The position numbers were made by a program, and so were the translations under genes. From Acidithiobacillus ferridurans (GTDB taxonomy: Bacteria > Pseudomonadota > Gammaproteobacteria > Acidithiobacillales > Acidithiobacillaceae), in NCBI RefSeq assembly GCF_003966655.1, contig NZ_AP018795.1, forward strand, positions 2,435,501 to 2,499,500: 64,000 nt of DNA. The letters run 5' to 3'. The notes beneath the pieces were generated by a model. It was given only the letters and a program-made list of their open reading frames with translations, did no database searches and was not told the DNA's origin. Of the stretch, positions 55,131 to 62,478 are shown piece after piece. Each line of letters starts with the position of its first letter. Position 1 is the first letter of the stretch.

Positions 55131-55848
55131 TCGCCTTGATCAACATGTTCGTGCTCTCCACGACACGGCCCAGGACCTTGATGTGCTCCAGATCCTGCGC
55201 CGGGACTACCACGTCCGGTTCCGATGGGTTAAAAGACCGGACGATCAGACCGCCATCGTAGCGCCGAAATAGAAACTTGACCGAGATCTGGTCCCCATAG
55301 CGCAGCAGGTAGACGCTCCCGTCTGTTACTTGCGTTGTTCCCATCTCGACGGTGATCCAGCTCCCATCGCTGATAAAGGGGTCCATGCTGGAACCGCGTA
55401 CCTTGTATCGGATCAACTTGTCCGCTTTGAGCCCATAGCGCCGTACCCATTCCAGGGAATAGCGGAAGCGGCGTTCTTCTTCCACGGGTTCCGTGTGGAT
55501 GCGGTTTCCTGCGCCAACTGCGACGTTCAGCGCGGGGATCTCGATCTCGCCATCATCCAATGGCTCTTCGGGATGGTAAGCGACGACCGGGACAGCGCCT
55601 GAGAGGGCGCCGCTCGCTGAGTGGTCGTTGTCCATCCAGTTTACGGGGAGATTGAGGGACGCCTCAAGCAGCCTAGCTGATTCGTCGTCAATATTTCGGC
55701 TCCCCTTGGCCGGGCTTTTCCTGGCCTTTGCTGCCCACTGTTGAACTTGCCCTGGGCTTCTCTGGATACGGCGTCCAATCTCGGCCTGCTTATACCGACC
55801 GAGAAGGGCCAAGAAGTTTTCAAGCCGAATTTCGTCAATAGATTTCAT
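55123..55848 (-). CDS. CI-like repressor with S24 self-cleavage domain
   Basis: 241 residues from ATG 55848 (MKSIDEIRLENFLALLGRYKQAEIGRRIQRSPGQVQQWAAKARKSP), an N-terminal helix-turn-helix. The C-terminal S24 peptidase has the nucleophile in VRGSSMDPFISDGSWITVE and the Lys in ISVKFLFRRYDGG. It should keep the element silent and be inactivated by RecA-stimulated self-cleavage, as in lambda. The longer frame to 56022 runs across the operators and is rejected. The ATG lies 6 nt after TATAAA, so the message may be leaderless. Confidence 0.88.
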   Translation of the reverse strand: MKSIDEIRLENFLALLGRYKQAEIGRRIQRSPGQVQQWAAKARKSPAKGSRNIDDESARLLEASLNLPVNWMDNDHSASGALSGAVPVVAYHPEEPLDDGEIEIPALNVAVGAGNRIHTEPVEEERRFRYSLEWVRRYGLKADKLIRYKVRGSSMDPFISDGSWITVEMGTTQVTDGSVYLLRYGDQISVKFLFRRYDGGLIVRSFNPSEPDVVVPAQDLEHIKVLGRVVESTNMLIKAIK

Positions 55849-55856
55849 GTTGTATT

Positions 55857-55873
55857 TATAGCCTGTTGCTATA
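55857..55873. promoter_or_regulatory. Repressor operator 1 (over the repressor's own promoter)
   Basis: TATAGC-CTGTT-GCTATA, 17 bases with perfect 6-base arms. Its left arm overlaps the TATAAA box of the repressor gene on the minus strand, so occupancy would autorepress it. Confidence 0.7.
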
Positions 55874-55897
55874 GCATCGGCGACATGCGCCACGCTG

Positions 55898-55928
55898 TTG
55901 ACGATTGTATAGCTATGAGCTATATAAT
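55898..55928 (+). promoter_or_regulatory. Operator 2 and cro promoter
   Basis: TTGACG (55898-55903) and TATATA (55921-55926, 17-bp spacing; TATAAT is offset two bases) form the cro promoter. TATAGC-TATGA-GCTATA (55908-55924) fills the spacer between them. A repressor bound here would block cro and the whole replication operon. Confidence 0.7.
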
Positions 55929-55935
55929 GGCACCC

Positions 55936-56166
55936 ATGGACATCCGAACTTACGCAATCAAGCATGGTGGCTTCCCTCGCATTGCCGAGATTCTTGGTTT
56001 CAATGCCGAGTTCTTGCGCCAAGTAGCCAAGGGCAGACGCCGCGTTTCAGCAGAAAACGCGGCACGAATTGAGCTACTCACCCACGGCACCGTCACCCGC
56101 GAGGAACTCCGCCCCGACATCTTCGGCCCGCTCCACCATGAACCTCAAGACCGAGGGGCCGCATGA
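55936..56166 (+). CDS. Cro/YdaS-type DNA-binding protein
   Basis: 76 residues, MDIRTYAIKHGGFPRIAEILGFNAEFLRQVAKGRRRVSAENAARIELLTHG, a Cro/YdaS-like helix-turn-helix of the 'antitoxin YdaS' family, encoded divergently from the S24 repressor. ATG 55927 is an alternative start, inside the -10 region. ATG 55936 sits about 7 nt after the -10 box and has no ribosome site, suggesting leaderless translation. It should act as the anti-repressor switch protein. Confidence 0.75.
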   Translation: MDIRTYAIKHGGFPRIAEILGFNAEFLRQVAKGRRRVSAENAARIELLTHGTVTREELRPDIFGPLHHEPQDRGAA

Positions 56167-56291
56167 GCGCATTACCTATCACCACTTCTATGCCAGGAAA
56201 CGGGGGCACCCGGATTGCGCTTCCAGCCGCGCGATCACTCCTGGCACCTATTCGAAGGGCTGGAAAGGCTGGAAGAGACCATGCCGGGTGA
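56163..56291 (+). CDS. 42-residue peptide overlapping cro
   Basis: ATGA overlap with the cro stop, and an 11-nt overlap with the next gene, place a short frame (MSALPITTSMPGNGGTRIALPAARSL...) in the operon chain. It may be a real small protein or only a coupling device. No similarity recognised. Confidence 0.35.
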   Translation: MSALPITTSMPGNGGTRIALPAARSLLAPIRRAGKAGRDHAG

Positions 56292-57276
56292 TGCACAAAA
56301 ACCAGATTGTTCAGCACTTCCGCCCCCACCAGTACCAGCAGAAATTGATCTGCGTTCCTATTGCTGGATGAAGCTGGACCTGAACCGACTTCATTCCAGC
56401 GACTTCATCCACTTGGCCAGTAATGAAGAGTTCGGCGCAGCGGTAAAGCTGTGGACCGAATCCATGCGGCAAGTGCCCGCTGGCAGTATTCCCAACGATG
56501 ACAAGATACTGGCATCTCTTGCTGGTTATCGTGGATCCCCCCGACGATGGATGAAAGTCAAGGCTATTGCATTGCATGGCTTCTCCCTTTGCTCCGATGG
56601 CCGCCTGTACCATCCCGTGCTTGCGGAAATGGTACTGGATGCCTGTGGCAACAAGACCCAACAGCCACCATCAAGCCCTTCGGATCCACGCGCCAAGGAT
56701 CGTGAGCGCCTTCGTCGCTGGCGAGCGGAACAAAAGGCCAAGCAGGGGAGCAGCAAATCTACCATGACTGAGGACGAGCACTCTACCCAGGTCGATGAAA
56801 CGGCTGAAACGTTTCAAGGCCGTTTCACTGAAACGTTTCCTGAAACGGCTGAAACGTTTCATATAAGAGAAAGAGAGAAAGAAAGAGAGAGAGAAGAAAC
56901 GTTAAATAGCGTTTCAGAAACGGCGGATGAAACGTTTCAGGAAACGCAGTCAACAGAATCCTCCCCAATGCCGCCAGCAACCCGCGAAGGCACGTTGTGC
57001 AAGAAACTACGGTCACTTGGCGTCCGCGCAGCTCCCCACATGGTCATTGTGCATGAGATGTGCGCCCACCATTCCGACGAACACATTCTGGCCGCAGCGG
57101 AAATCGCTCTGGAGAAAAAAGGCGCGGGCATTCACGTCGGCTACATCGCCGCGATGCTGAAAGACCCTGGGAAATCTTCAGGGAAAAACGGAAAGCATAA
57201 ACAAGCAGACGCTCCACCCAACCGTTCTCTCTTGCTCCCCCTTGTCGTTGGACAATCAAACCATATTCGCCTGTAG
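56281..57276 (+). CDS. DUF1376-domain replication-type protein with intragenic iterons
   Basis: 331 residues from ATG 56281 (ribosome site GGAAGAG). Residues about 22-125 form a DUF1376 domain: YCWMKLDLNRLHSSDFIHLASNEEFGAAVKLWTESMRQVPAGSIPNDDKILA...WMKVKAIALHGFSLCSDGRLYHPVL. This domain is common in phage replication regions. A low-complexity linker (ETAETF... then REREKEREREE) is encoded by the iteron and purine-rich tract. The C-terminus (GVRAAPHMVIVHEMCAHHSDEHILAAAEIAL) resembles primosome-type initiator tails. The gene directly before dnaC plus the internal repeats parallel lambda gene O and its origin. Confidence 0.78.
   Translation: MPGDAQKPDCSALPPPPVPAEIDLRSYCWMKLDLNRLHSSDFIHLASNEEFGAAVKLWTESMRQVPAGSIPNDDKILASLAGYRGSPRRWMKVKAIALHGFSLCSDGRLYHPVLAEMVLDACGNKTQQPPSSPSDPRAKDRERLRRWRAEQKAKQGSSKSTMTEDEHSTQVDETAETFQGRFTETFPETAETFHIREREKEREREETLNSVSETADETFQETQSTESSPMPPATREGTLCKKLRSLGVRAAPHMVIVHEMCAHHSDEHILAAAEIALEKKGAGIHVGYIAAMLKDPGKSSGKNGKHKQADAPPNRSLLLPLVVGQSNHIRL
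56805..56939. repeat. Intragenic iteron array, candidate replication origin
   Basis: Palindromic TGAAACGTTTCA occurs at 56805-56816, 56850-56861 and 56928-56939, with an 11-base copy at 56829-56839. Additional half-sites GAAACGG or CGTTTC lie at 56797, 56821, 56842, 56910 and 56916. A strand-biased purine tract (56866-56899, almost only A and G) sits between copies and could be the unwinding element. Confidence 0.65.
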
Positions 57277-57286
57277 GAGACTTATC

Positions 57287-58111
57287 ATGACCATGCCGAA
57301 AAAGTCTGAGCGCAAGCATCCGCCATTGGCACACGCGGGCGATGTCGCCAAAGGCCTGCTGGCCCGTTGGGGATTCGATCCTGATAATGTGGCGATCCTA
57401 CCTGACCGCCATCCACAGTACCGAGCGTGTGAACGACATGGACGCTATCCGATTTCCATGGTGGATGAGCAGGATGTCATCCGGTACATGGCGCCAGTCT
57501 GCCCGGTGTGCGCGGCGGAGCAGGCGTCGCGTCGGCTCATGGAGAGCGCGGCCATTCCAAAGCGGTACATGGGCTGCGGTTTCGACAACTATGTGGTCGA
57601 GGTCGCCGGTCAGCAAACGGCTCTCGATGTCTGTCGGGACTACGCAGATCATTTTGAGGACCGTGCCTGTAAAGGATCCTGTCTTATCCTCTGTGGGAAT
57701 CCGGGCACGGGAAAAAACCATCTGGCGTCTGCTATTGCTCAGGCCGTTCTGTCCAAAGGGCACAGCGTGCTCCAGGTTACGGCTTACGACATCATCGCCC
57801 GTATTCGCCAGACCTGGCAGCGGGGGGCCGACAATAAGGCCGAGCTCGACGTTATCCGCGAATTTGCGGAGGCGAGGCTACTCATCATTGATGAGGTCGG
57901 GAAAACCTTTGGCAGCGATGGAGAGCGGGTACATCTCTTCGAGGTCATCGATCACCGATACCGCGATCTGAAGCCGACCATCATCCTGTCCAATGAAAGC
58001 ATTGCTGGCATAGAGAAATACCTGGGATCGGCGGCCTTCGACCGGCTTTGCCAGAATGGCGATCTACTGCTCTTTGACTGGAAAAGCCATCGTCGGGGGG
58101 GAGCACTATGA
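57287..58111 (+). CDS. DnaC-like helicase loader
   Basis: 274 residues. An N-terminal cysteine motif (CERHGR...CPVC) is followed by an AAA+ domain. Walker A is GNPGTGKNHLASAIA with the Lys-Asn-His variant that E. coli DnaC also has. Walker B is ARLLIIDEVGKTF, and sensor I is TIILSN. It should load DnaB helicase at the element's origin. ATG 57287 follows AGGAGA; a longer frame begins at 57242. It overlaps the next gene by ATGA. Confidence 0.9.
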   Translation: MTMPKKSERKHPPLAHAGDVAKGLLARWGFDPDNVAILPDRHPQYRACERHGRYPISMVDEQDVIRYMAPVCPVCAAEQASRRLMESAAIPKRYMGCGFDNYVVEVAGQQTALDVCRDYADHFEDRACKGSCLILCGNPGTGKNHLASAIAQAVLSKGHSVLQVTAYDIIARIRQTWQRGADNKAELDVIREFAEARLLIIDEVGKTFGSDGERVHLFEVIDHRYRDLKPTIILSNESIAGIEKYLGSAAFDRLCQNGDLLLFDWKSHRRGGAL

Positions 58112-59298
58112 ACACGCATCTGCAGAGCGACTACAGTGATTCCTCAGAAGAAGCCGCACCCAGGCAAAAGCCTCTTCCTGTGCGCCATGGCCGCGCTCGA
58201 AACACAACCGGAAGCATGGCTTTTTACCTGATTGACCTTGGACCTTTTTTCTCCGAACCCAAGCAATTCCTGGAGGATTTGCGCATGACGGATTTTGCGC
58301 CCAAGGGATACGATTGCAGCGTGCAGGTAGCTATCCGCCTGATGCGCTGGGCGCAGAGTATCCGGCTCACCCCACGCCAAAATCATGTGATGGAGCAGGT
58401 CGTATCCGAAGCCATCCGGCGTGGTACGGCGATCATCTTGTCAAAAATCGTAGCGGCGGAATGGTCTATACCAGATCATCGTGGCGATCACCATGACTTG
58501 GCCAAATCCGCAGCAACCAAGGCGCTACAACATTTCTCCGAGAAGCACGATCTCAGCAACGTGCCGCATCCTAACATTGCCACATTTGTTGAGGTGCATA
58601 CCCGATTTGCCTCACGCGAAGCGTTGGAAGATTTCATTTACCGGAAGCCAATGGAATCCGAAGCCAAGCGCCCGCAGGACGCTGTGTTCTCGAAAGCCTT
58701 ATTGGAAAGGGCTATCCGACAAAAAAGATCCGAACTCAAGAAACATACTGGAGAAACGCGCCAGAAAAAATTGCGGGAACTGGAAAAACTGGAAGCGACG
58801 CTTCACGGAACCCGAACAGAAGTACGCCTGGAATATGCGCTCGAAGAGCGGGGTGAGCACGAAGTGCGCGGCAGCAACGAACGCCTGTCTCCAGAAGATC
58901 ATCTCTCCATTGCGGTTGACGATATGGATATTGATGAGGACGGCGACTATGGAATACCCGCCGATCATCGTGAGTTTCTGGAGATGCTCATTCTCGTGGG
59001 GAAAAAAGAAATTGCCGCCAAGGAATTGATACCGTACCTGGTCGAAGCGAGAGAATATCGCGCTATTCTCGGGCTACTGCGCGTGTTGAGCAAAGCCGGT
59101 GACGACATTGAATCCTCGTGCCTTCGTGAGTTGCTGGGCAACCGCGCGTTGACGGACATTCGCAAGCAGATCCTGCGCGTAAACCGGGATGATGCCTGCG
59201 AGGTGGTGTCTCTTCTTGACTCATGCAAAGCGTACCTTCGGGGTGAAAGTGATGGATACGAAGTAACGCTGGCGGCGTTGCAGGTTGCTTCCGTATGA
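58108..59298 (+). CDS. Hypothetical protein of the replication operon
   Basis: 396 residues, not recognised. An N-terminal globular part (about 40-190) includes FAPKGYDCSVQVAIRLMRWAQSIRLTPRQNHVMEQVV. A charged coiled coil follows (about 200-255: ALLERAIRQKRSELKKHTGETRQKKLRELEKLEATL), with an acidic stretch VDDMDIDEDGDYG and a helical C-terminal domain. ATGA overlaps on both sides tie it to dnaC and the adenine methylase, so a role in replication initiation or in element maintenance is likely. Confidence 0.7.
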   Translation: MNTHLQSDYSDSSEEAAPRQKPLPVRHGRARNTTGSMAFYLIDLGPFFSEPKQFLEDLRMTDFAPKGYDCSVQVAIRLMRWAQSIRLTPRQNHVMEQVVSEAIRRGTAIILSKIVAAEWSIPDHRGDHHDLAKSAATKALQHFSEKHDLSNVPHPNIATFVEVHTRFASREALEDFIYRKPMESEAKRPQDAVFSKALLERAIRQKRSELKKHTGETRQKKLRELEKLEATLHGTRTEVRLEYALEERGEHEVRGSNERLSPEDHLSIAVDDMDIDEDGDYGIPADHREFLEMLILVGKKEIAAKELIPYLVEAREYRAILGLLRVLSKAGDDIESSCLRELLGNRALTDIRKQILRVNRDDACEVVSLLDSCKAYLRGESDGYEVTLAALQVASV

Positions 59299-60191
59299 GC
59301 ATGAGGATCCGTCCGCCGTTCCCCTGGATGGGTGGAAAAGGCAAGCTGGTTGACCAGATTGCTGCGAGGCTTCCTCAACCGTCTCGGGAACTCACCTATG
59401 TTGAACCATACTTCGGTGGTGGCGCGGTGTTTTTTGCCCGCCGACCATCCGGCATTGAGGTCATCAATGACGCCAATGGCGAGATTGTGACCTTCTTTCG
59501 GGTGCTCCGTGACCGGGCAGGCGATTTAATCCGGTATTTGCAGAATACGCCCTACTCACGACAGCTTTTTTATGAATGGCGGGTTATTCAAGATACTGAA
59601 CGGCTGCCAGAGCTAGAGCGTGCTGCGCGGTTTTTTTATATTGCGCGATCCGCATTCGGCGCGGAATCCACGCGCAAAAACCCGGCCTGGGCCTTTGCCA
59701 AGGTTTTTGACAATAAGGCACGTTCTATGGCGGCAGTCATTGATTCAGAATTGCTGCAGGTTCGGGATCGATTGCGGTACGCGCTGATCGAGAACGATGA
59801 TGCGATGGCGGTTATCCGGCGATTTGATAGTGCATCTGCTGTCATCTATTGTGATCCGCCGTATGTCCAGACTACCCGCAGAGACGGGGAATATGCCGAC
59901 GAGATGAGTGACCACGATCATGAAAACCTGCTTCGGGTGCTTTCAGCGTGTGATGCCTATGTTGCGATTTCTGGCTATCCCAGTGATTTGTATGCGGATC
60001 ATTTAGAATCCAGGCAGGGGTGGTCCTATGTGGATTTTGCCCATACCTGTCATGTGAACCGCTCAGGGAAAGTTATGGAAAATATTGAACAAGAGAGGAC
60101 GGAACGGTTATGGCTGAACCCGCGCCTGACGGATTGGTACGAGCGGTGTGCGCCACGACAATGCGGTTTGTTGGACCTGTTGGCCGTTTAA
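59295..60191 (+). CDS. D12-class N6-adenine DNA methyltransferase
   Basis: 298 residues. The AdoMet-binding FPWMGGKGKLVDQIA, YVEPYFGGGAVFF, and catalytic YCDPPY (D-P-P-Y) are in the order of Dam/D12 enzymes. The target sequence is unknown. The start overlaps the preceding stop; ATG 59301 is an alternative. It probably modifies element DNA for regulation or protection. Confidence 0.9.
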   Translation: MSMRIRPPFPWMGGKGKLVDQIAARLPQPSRELTYVEPYFGGGAVFFARRPSGIEVINDANGEIVTFFRVLRDRAGDLIRYLQNTPYSRQLFYEWRVIQDTERLPELERAARFFYIARSAFGAESTRKNPAWAFAKVFDNKARSMAAVIDSELLQVRDRLRYALIENDDAMAVIRRFDSASAVIYCDPPYVQTTRRDGEYADEMSDHDHENLLRVLSACDAYVAISGYPSDLYADHLESRQGWSYVDFAHTCHVNRSGKVMENIEQERTERLWLNPRLTDWYERCAPRQCGLLDLLAV

Positions 60192-60200
60192 CCCGTCTCT

Positions 60201-60211
60201 GATCTATACCC
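60201..60211 (+). promoter_or_regulatory. GATCTATACC motif ahead of ssb
   Basis: GATCTATACCC at 60201-60211, 38 nt before the ssb ATG and in the sense direction, matches the motif found five times in element 1. It breaks the otherwise overlapping operon and may mark an internal promoter. GGAAGGAG (60235-60242) is the ssb ribosome site. Confidence 0.5.
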
Positions 60212-60248
60212 ACATGAGGCAAATTTCATCGTCAGGAAGGAGAACGAC

Positions 60249-60737
60249 ATGGCTGGTGTGAACAGGATGATTTTGATGGGGCACCTGGGCAAAGACCCGG
60301 AAATGAGATACATGCCGGATGGTACGGCAAATGCGAGCTTTAGTGTTGCCACATCCGAGTCCTTTAAGGACAAAGAAGGGAACAAACAGGAACGCACAGA
60401 GTGGCATCGTGTGGTTCTCTGGGGCCGCATTGCTGAGATTGCAGGCGAATATCTGCGTAAAGGGAGCCAGGCGTACATTGAGGGGCGGATACGCACGCGC
60501 AAGTGGACCGACAAGGAAGGGCAGGAGCGATTCACCGCGGAAATTGTTGGGGACCGTCTCCAGCTGATCGGTGGTCGAGGCAGCAACACGCCAGAGGATA
60601 AGGATTCTGCGCCACAGCATGGCGGTGGCAGTGATGACATGGGAACCCCGCCGATGGACGACGATGGGATCCCGTTCATCACCAGCGCAGAAATTCTCTG
60701 CCAACCGCGCGCCTTGCTGCGCCGTGTTCGGTTTTAA
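60249..60737 (+). CDS. ssb: Single-stranded DNA-binding protein
   Basis: 162 residues with a full OB fold: [68 protein letters not shown]. The acidic tip MDDDGIPF, normally the very C-terminus, is followed by 19 further residues ending ALLRRVRF. The usual partner docking through a terminal Phe would therefore be lost or changed. It serves replication of the element. Confidence 0.92.
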   Translation: MAGVNRMILMGHLGKDPEMRYMPDGTANASFSVATSESFKDKEGNKQERTEWHRVVLWGRIAEIAGEYLRKGSQAYIEGRIRTRKWTDKEGQERFTAEIVGDRLQLIGGRGSNTPEDKDSAPQHGGGSDDMGTPPMDDDGIPFITSAEILCQPRALLRRVRF

Positions 60738-60756
60738 TCCGAGCAAGGGCCATCCT

Positions 60757-62478
60757 ATGCTGACGAATTACCGGGAGATCCGCCATTTTCACTTGTTCTG
60801 CGGCCTTGGCGGCGGTTCCGCAGGCTTCAACCGTGGTCAGGCTCGCGTCGGTTCCATGCGGGCCCGTTACCGTTGCCTGGGCGGTGTGGATTCTGATCAG
60901 AGGGCCGTCGCGGACTTTTCGCGACTGGCCGGCGTGCCTGGGACCGTGCTGGATCTCTTCGACCGGGATCAGTACCGCGCCTTTCACGGCGAGGAGCCGC
61001 CTGCGGGTTGGCGCGAGGCGACGTCGGCGGACATCCGCAAGGCGGCGGGCAATGAGCGGCCCCATATCGTCTTTACCAGCCCGCCGTGCAAGGCGTTCTC
61101 CGGACTCCTGTCCGAAGGCAAGAGCAAGACCGAGAGATACCAGGCTCTCAACCGGCTCACTGTGCGCGGCATTTGGCTGACCCTGGAGGCATGGAAAGAC
61201 GATCTCCCCGAGTTTGTGATTCTGGAGAACGTCCCACGGATACAAAACCGTGGTCGGCACCTACTGGATCAGATTGGTGGGCTGCTGCGTCGCTATGGGT
61301 ATGCGGTGGCCGAGACCACGCACGATTGCGGCGAGTTGGGCGGCCTTGCCGAAACGCGCAAGCGGTTCCTGATGGTGGCCCGACACATGGAAAAGGTACC
61401 GCCTTTCCTCTATGAGCCGGAAAAGCGCCCCTTGCTGGCCGTGGGCGACATTCTGGGCCGGATGCCCATGCCTGGAGATCCCTCTGGCGGCGCCATGCAC
61501 CGAGTCCCTTCTCTGCAATGGAAGACCTGGGTGCGTCTGGCCTTCGTGGAGGTCGGCGGCGATTGGCGATCACTCAACAAACTGGCGGTCCAGGATGGAA
61601 CCCTCAAGGATTATTTGATTCTGCCGGAGCGCCGCGTCCACTACCTGGGCGTCAATGCCTGGAATGCCCCGAGCGGGACCATTTCGGGGCGTGGCGGTGT
61701 CACCAATGGGCGCTACGCTGTAGCCGATCCGCGTTTCCAGGGGACCGCTGAGTATGGCCAGTACGGTGTCCGGGATTGGGAAGACAGCATCGGTGCTATC
61801 AGCGGGCAATCCGCGCCTGGCGGTGGCCGGTACGCGGTCGCCGACCCGCGATCAGGCTACAAGAGCACTACGCACCAGAACATATATCGCATCGTCCCGT
61901 GGGACAGCGTGAGTAAAACCGTCGTGGGCGCATCCCATGTGGCTGGCGGTGCCCTCGCTGTAGCTGATCCCCGCACGGGCCTGACCCGTACCAAAGGCGA
62001 TAATTATCTCAAGGCGGCCCATTACGGTGTTGTGCCGTGGACGGATGCCTGCGGGGCGGTATCGGCGGCAGCCGGACATGATAACGGCAAGTGGAGCGTA
62101 GCTGACCCGCGCGCTTCCTGTTTTTCGACCGTGAATGAGGCGGACGAAATGCCCGCTCAGAGCGCCAAGCTGGTGGCCATCAAACGCGCTCTGGACAACA
62201 CCTGGCATCGGGCATTCACCACTCTGGAGCTGGCGGCCCTGCAAGGGCTGGTGGACCCCGAAGAGCATCTGGAACTGGAAGGCCTCAGCGATTCGGCCTG
62301 GAGGGAACGCATTGGAAACGCAGTTCCCCCGTCGGCGGCACAGGCCATCGCCGCGGTGATGGGTCAAACACTCCTGCTGGCGTGGTCCGGAGAGACGTTC
62401 ATGCTCTATGCCCTGCCCATCTGGGTGCAGCCGGTGGCGGTGGTACTGAGCGTCAGTCCTGGGGTTAAGGCTCAGTGA
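60757..62478 (+). CDS. C5-cytosine DNA methyltransferase with VADPR repeats
   Basis: 573 residues from ATG 60757 (AAGGG 7 nt upstream); a longer frame running antisense-free through ssb is rejected. Motif I is FCGLGGGSAGF, motif IV is TSPPCKAFSG with catalytic Cys111, motif VI is ENV (157-159), and motif IX/X is GNAVPPSAAQAIA. The target-recognition region carries four roughly 40-residue repeats each ending VADPR (Val at 322, 361, 402, 448). The specificity is unknown. The stop overlaps the next start (GTGA). Confidence 0.9.
   Translation: MLTNYREIRHFHLFCGLGGGSAGFNRGQARVGSMRARYRCLGGVDSDQRAVADFSRLAGVPGTVLDLFDRDQYRAFHGEEPPAGWREATSADIRKAAGNERPHIVFTSPPCKAFSGLLSEGKSKTERYQALNRLTVRGIWLTLEAWKDDLPEFVILENVPRIQNRGRHLLDQIGGLLRRYGYAVAETTHDCGELGGLAETRKRFLMVARHMEKVPPFLYEPEKRPLLAVGDILGRMPMPGDPSGGAMHRVPSLQWKTWVRLAFVEVGGDWRSLNKLAVQDGTLKDYLILPERRVHYLGVNAWNAPSGTISGRGGVTNGRYAVADPRFQGTAEYGQYGVRDWEDSIGAISGQSAPGGGRYAVADPRSGYKSTTHQNIYRIVPWDSVSKTVVGASHVAGGALAVADPRTGLTRTKGDNYLKAAHYGVVPWTDACGAVSAAAGHDNGKWSVADPRASCFSTVNEADEMPAQSAKLVAIKRALDNTWHRAFTTLELAALQGLVDPEEHLELEGLSDSAWRERIGNAVPPSAAQAIAAVMGQTLLLAWSGETFMLYALPIWVQPVAVVLSVSPGVKAQ

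Noticed and set aside
55309-55317. Family 1 palindrome half-site (GGTAGACGC) in element 2
   Set aside because: A lone half within the conserved coding region of the S24 repressor; expected by chance.
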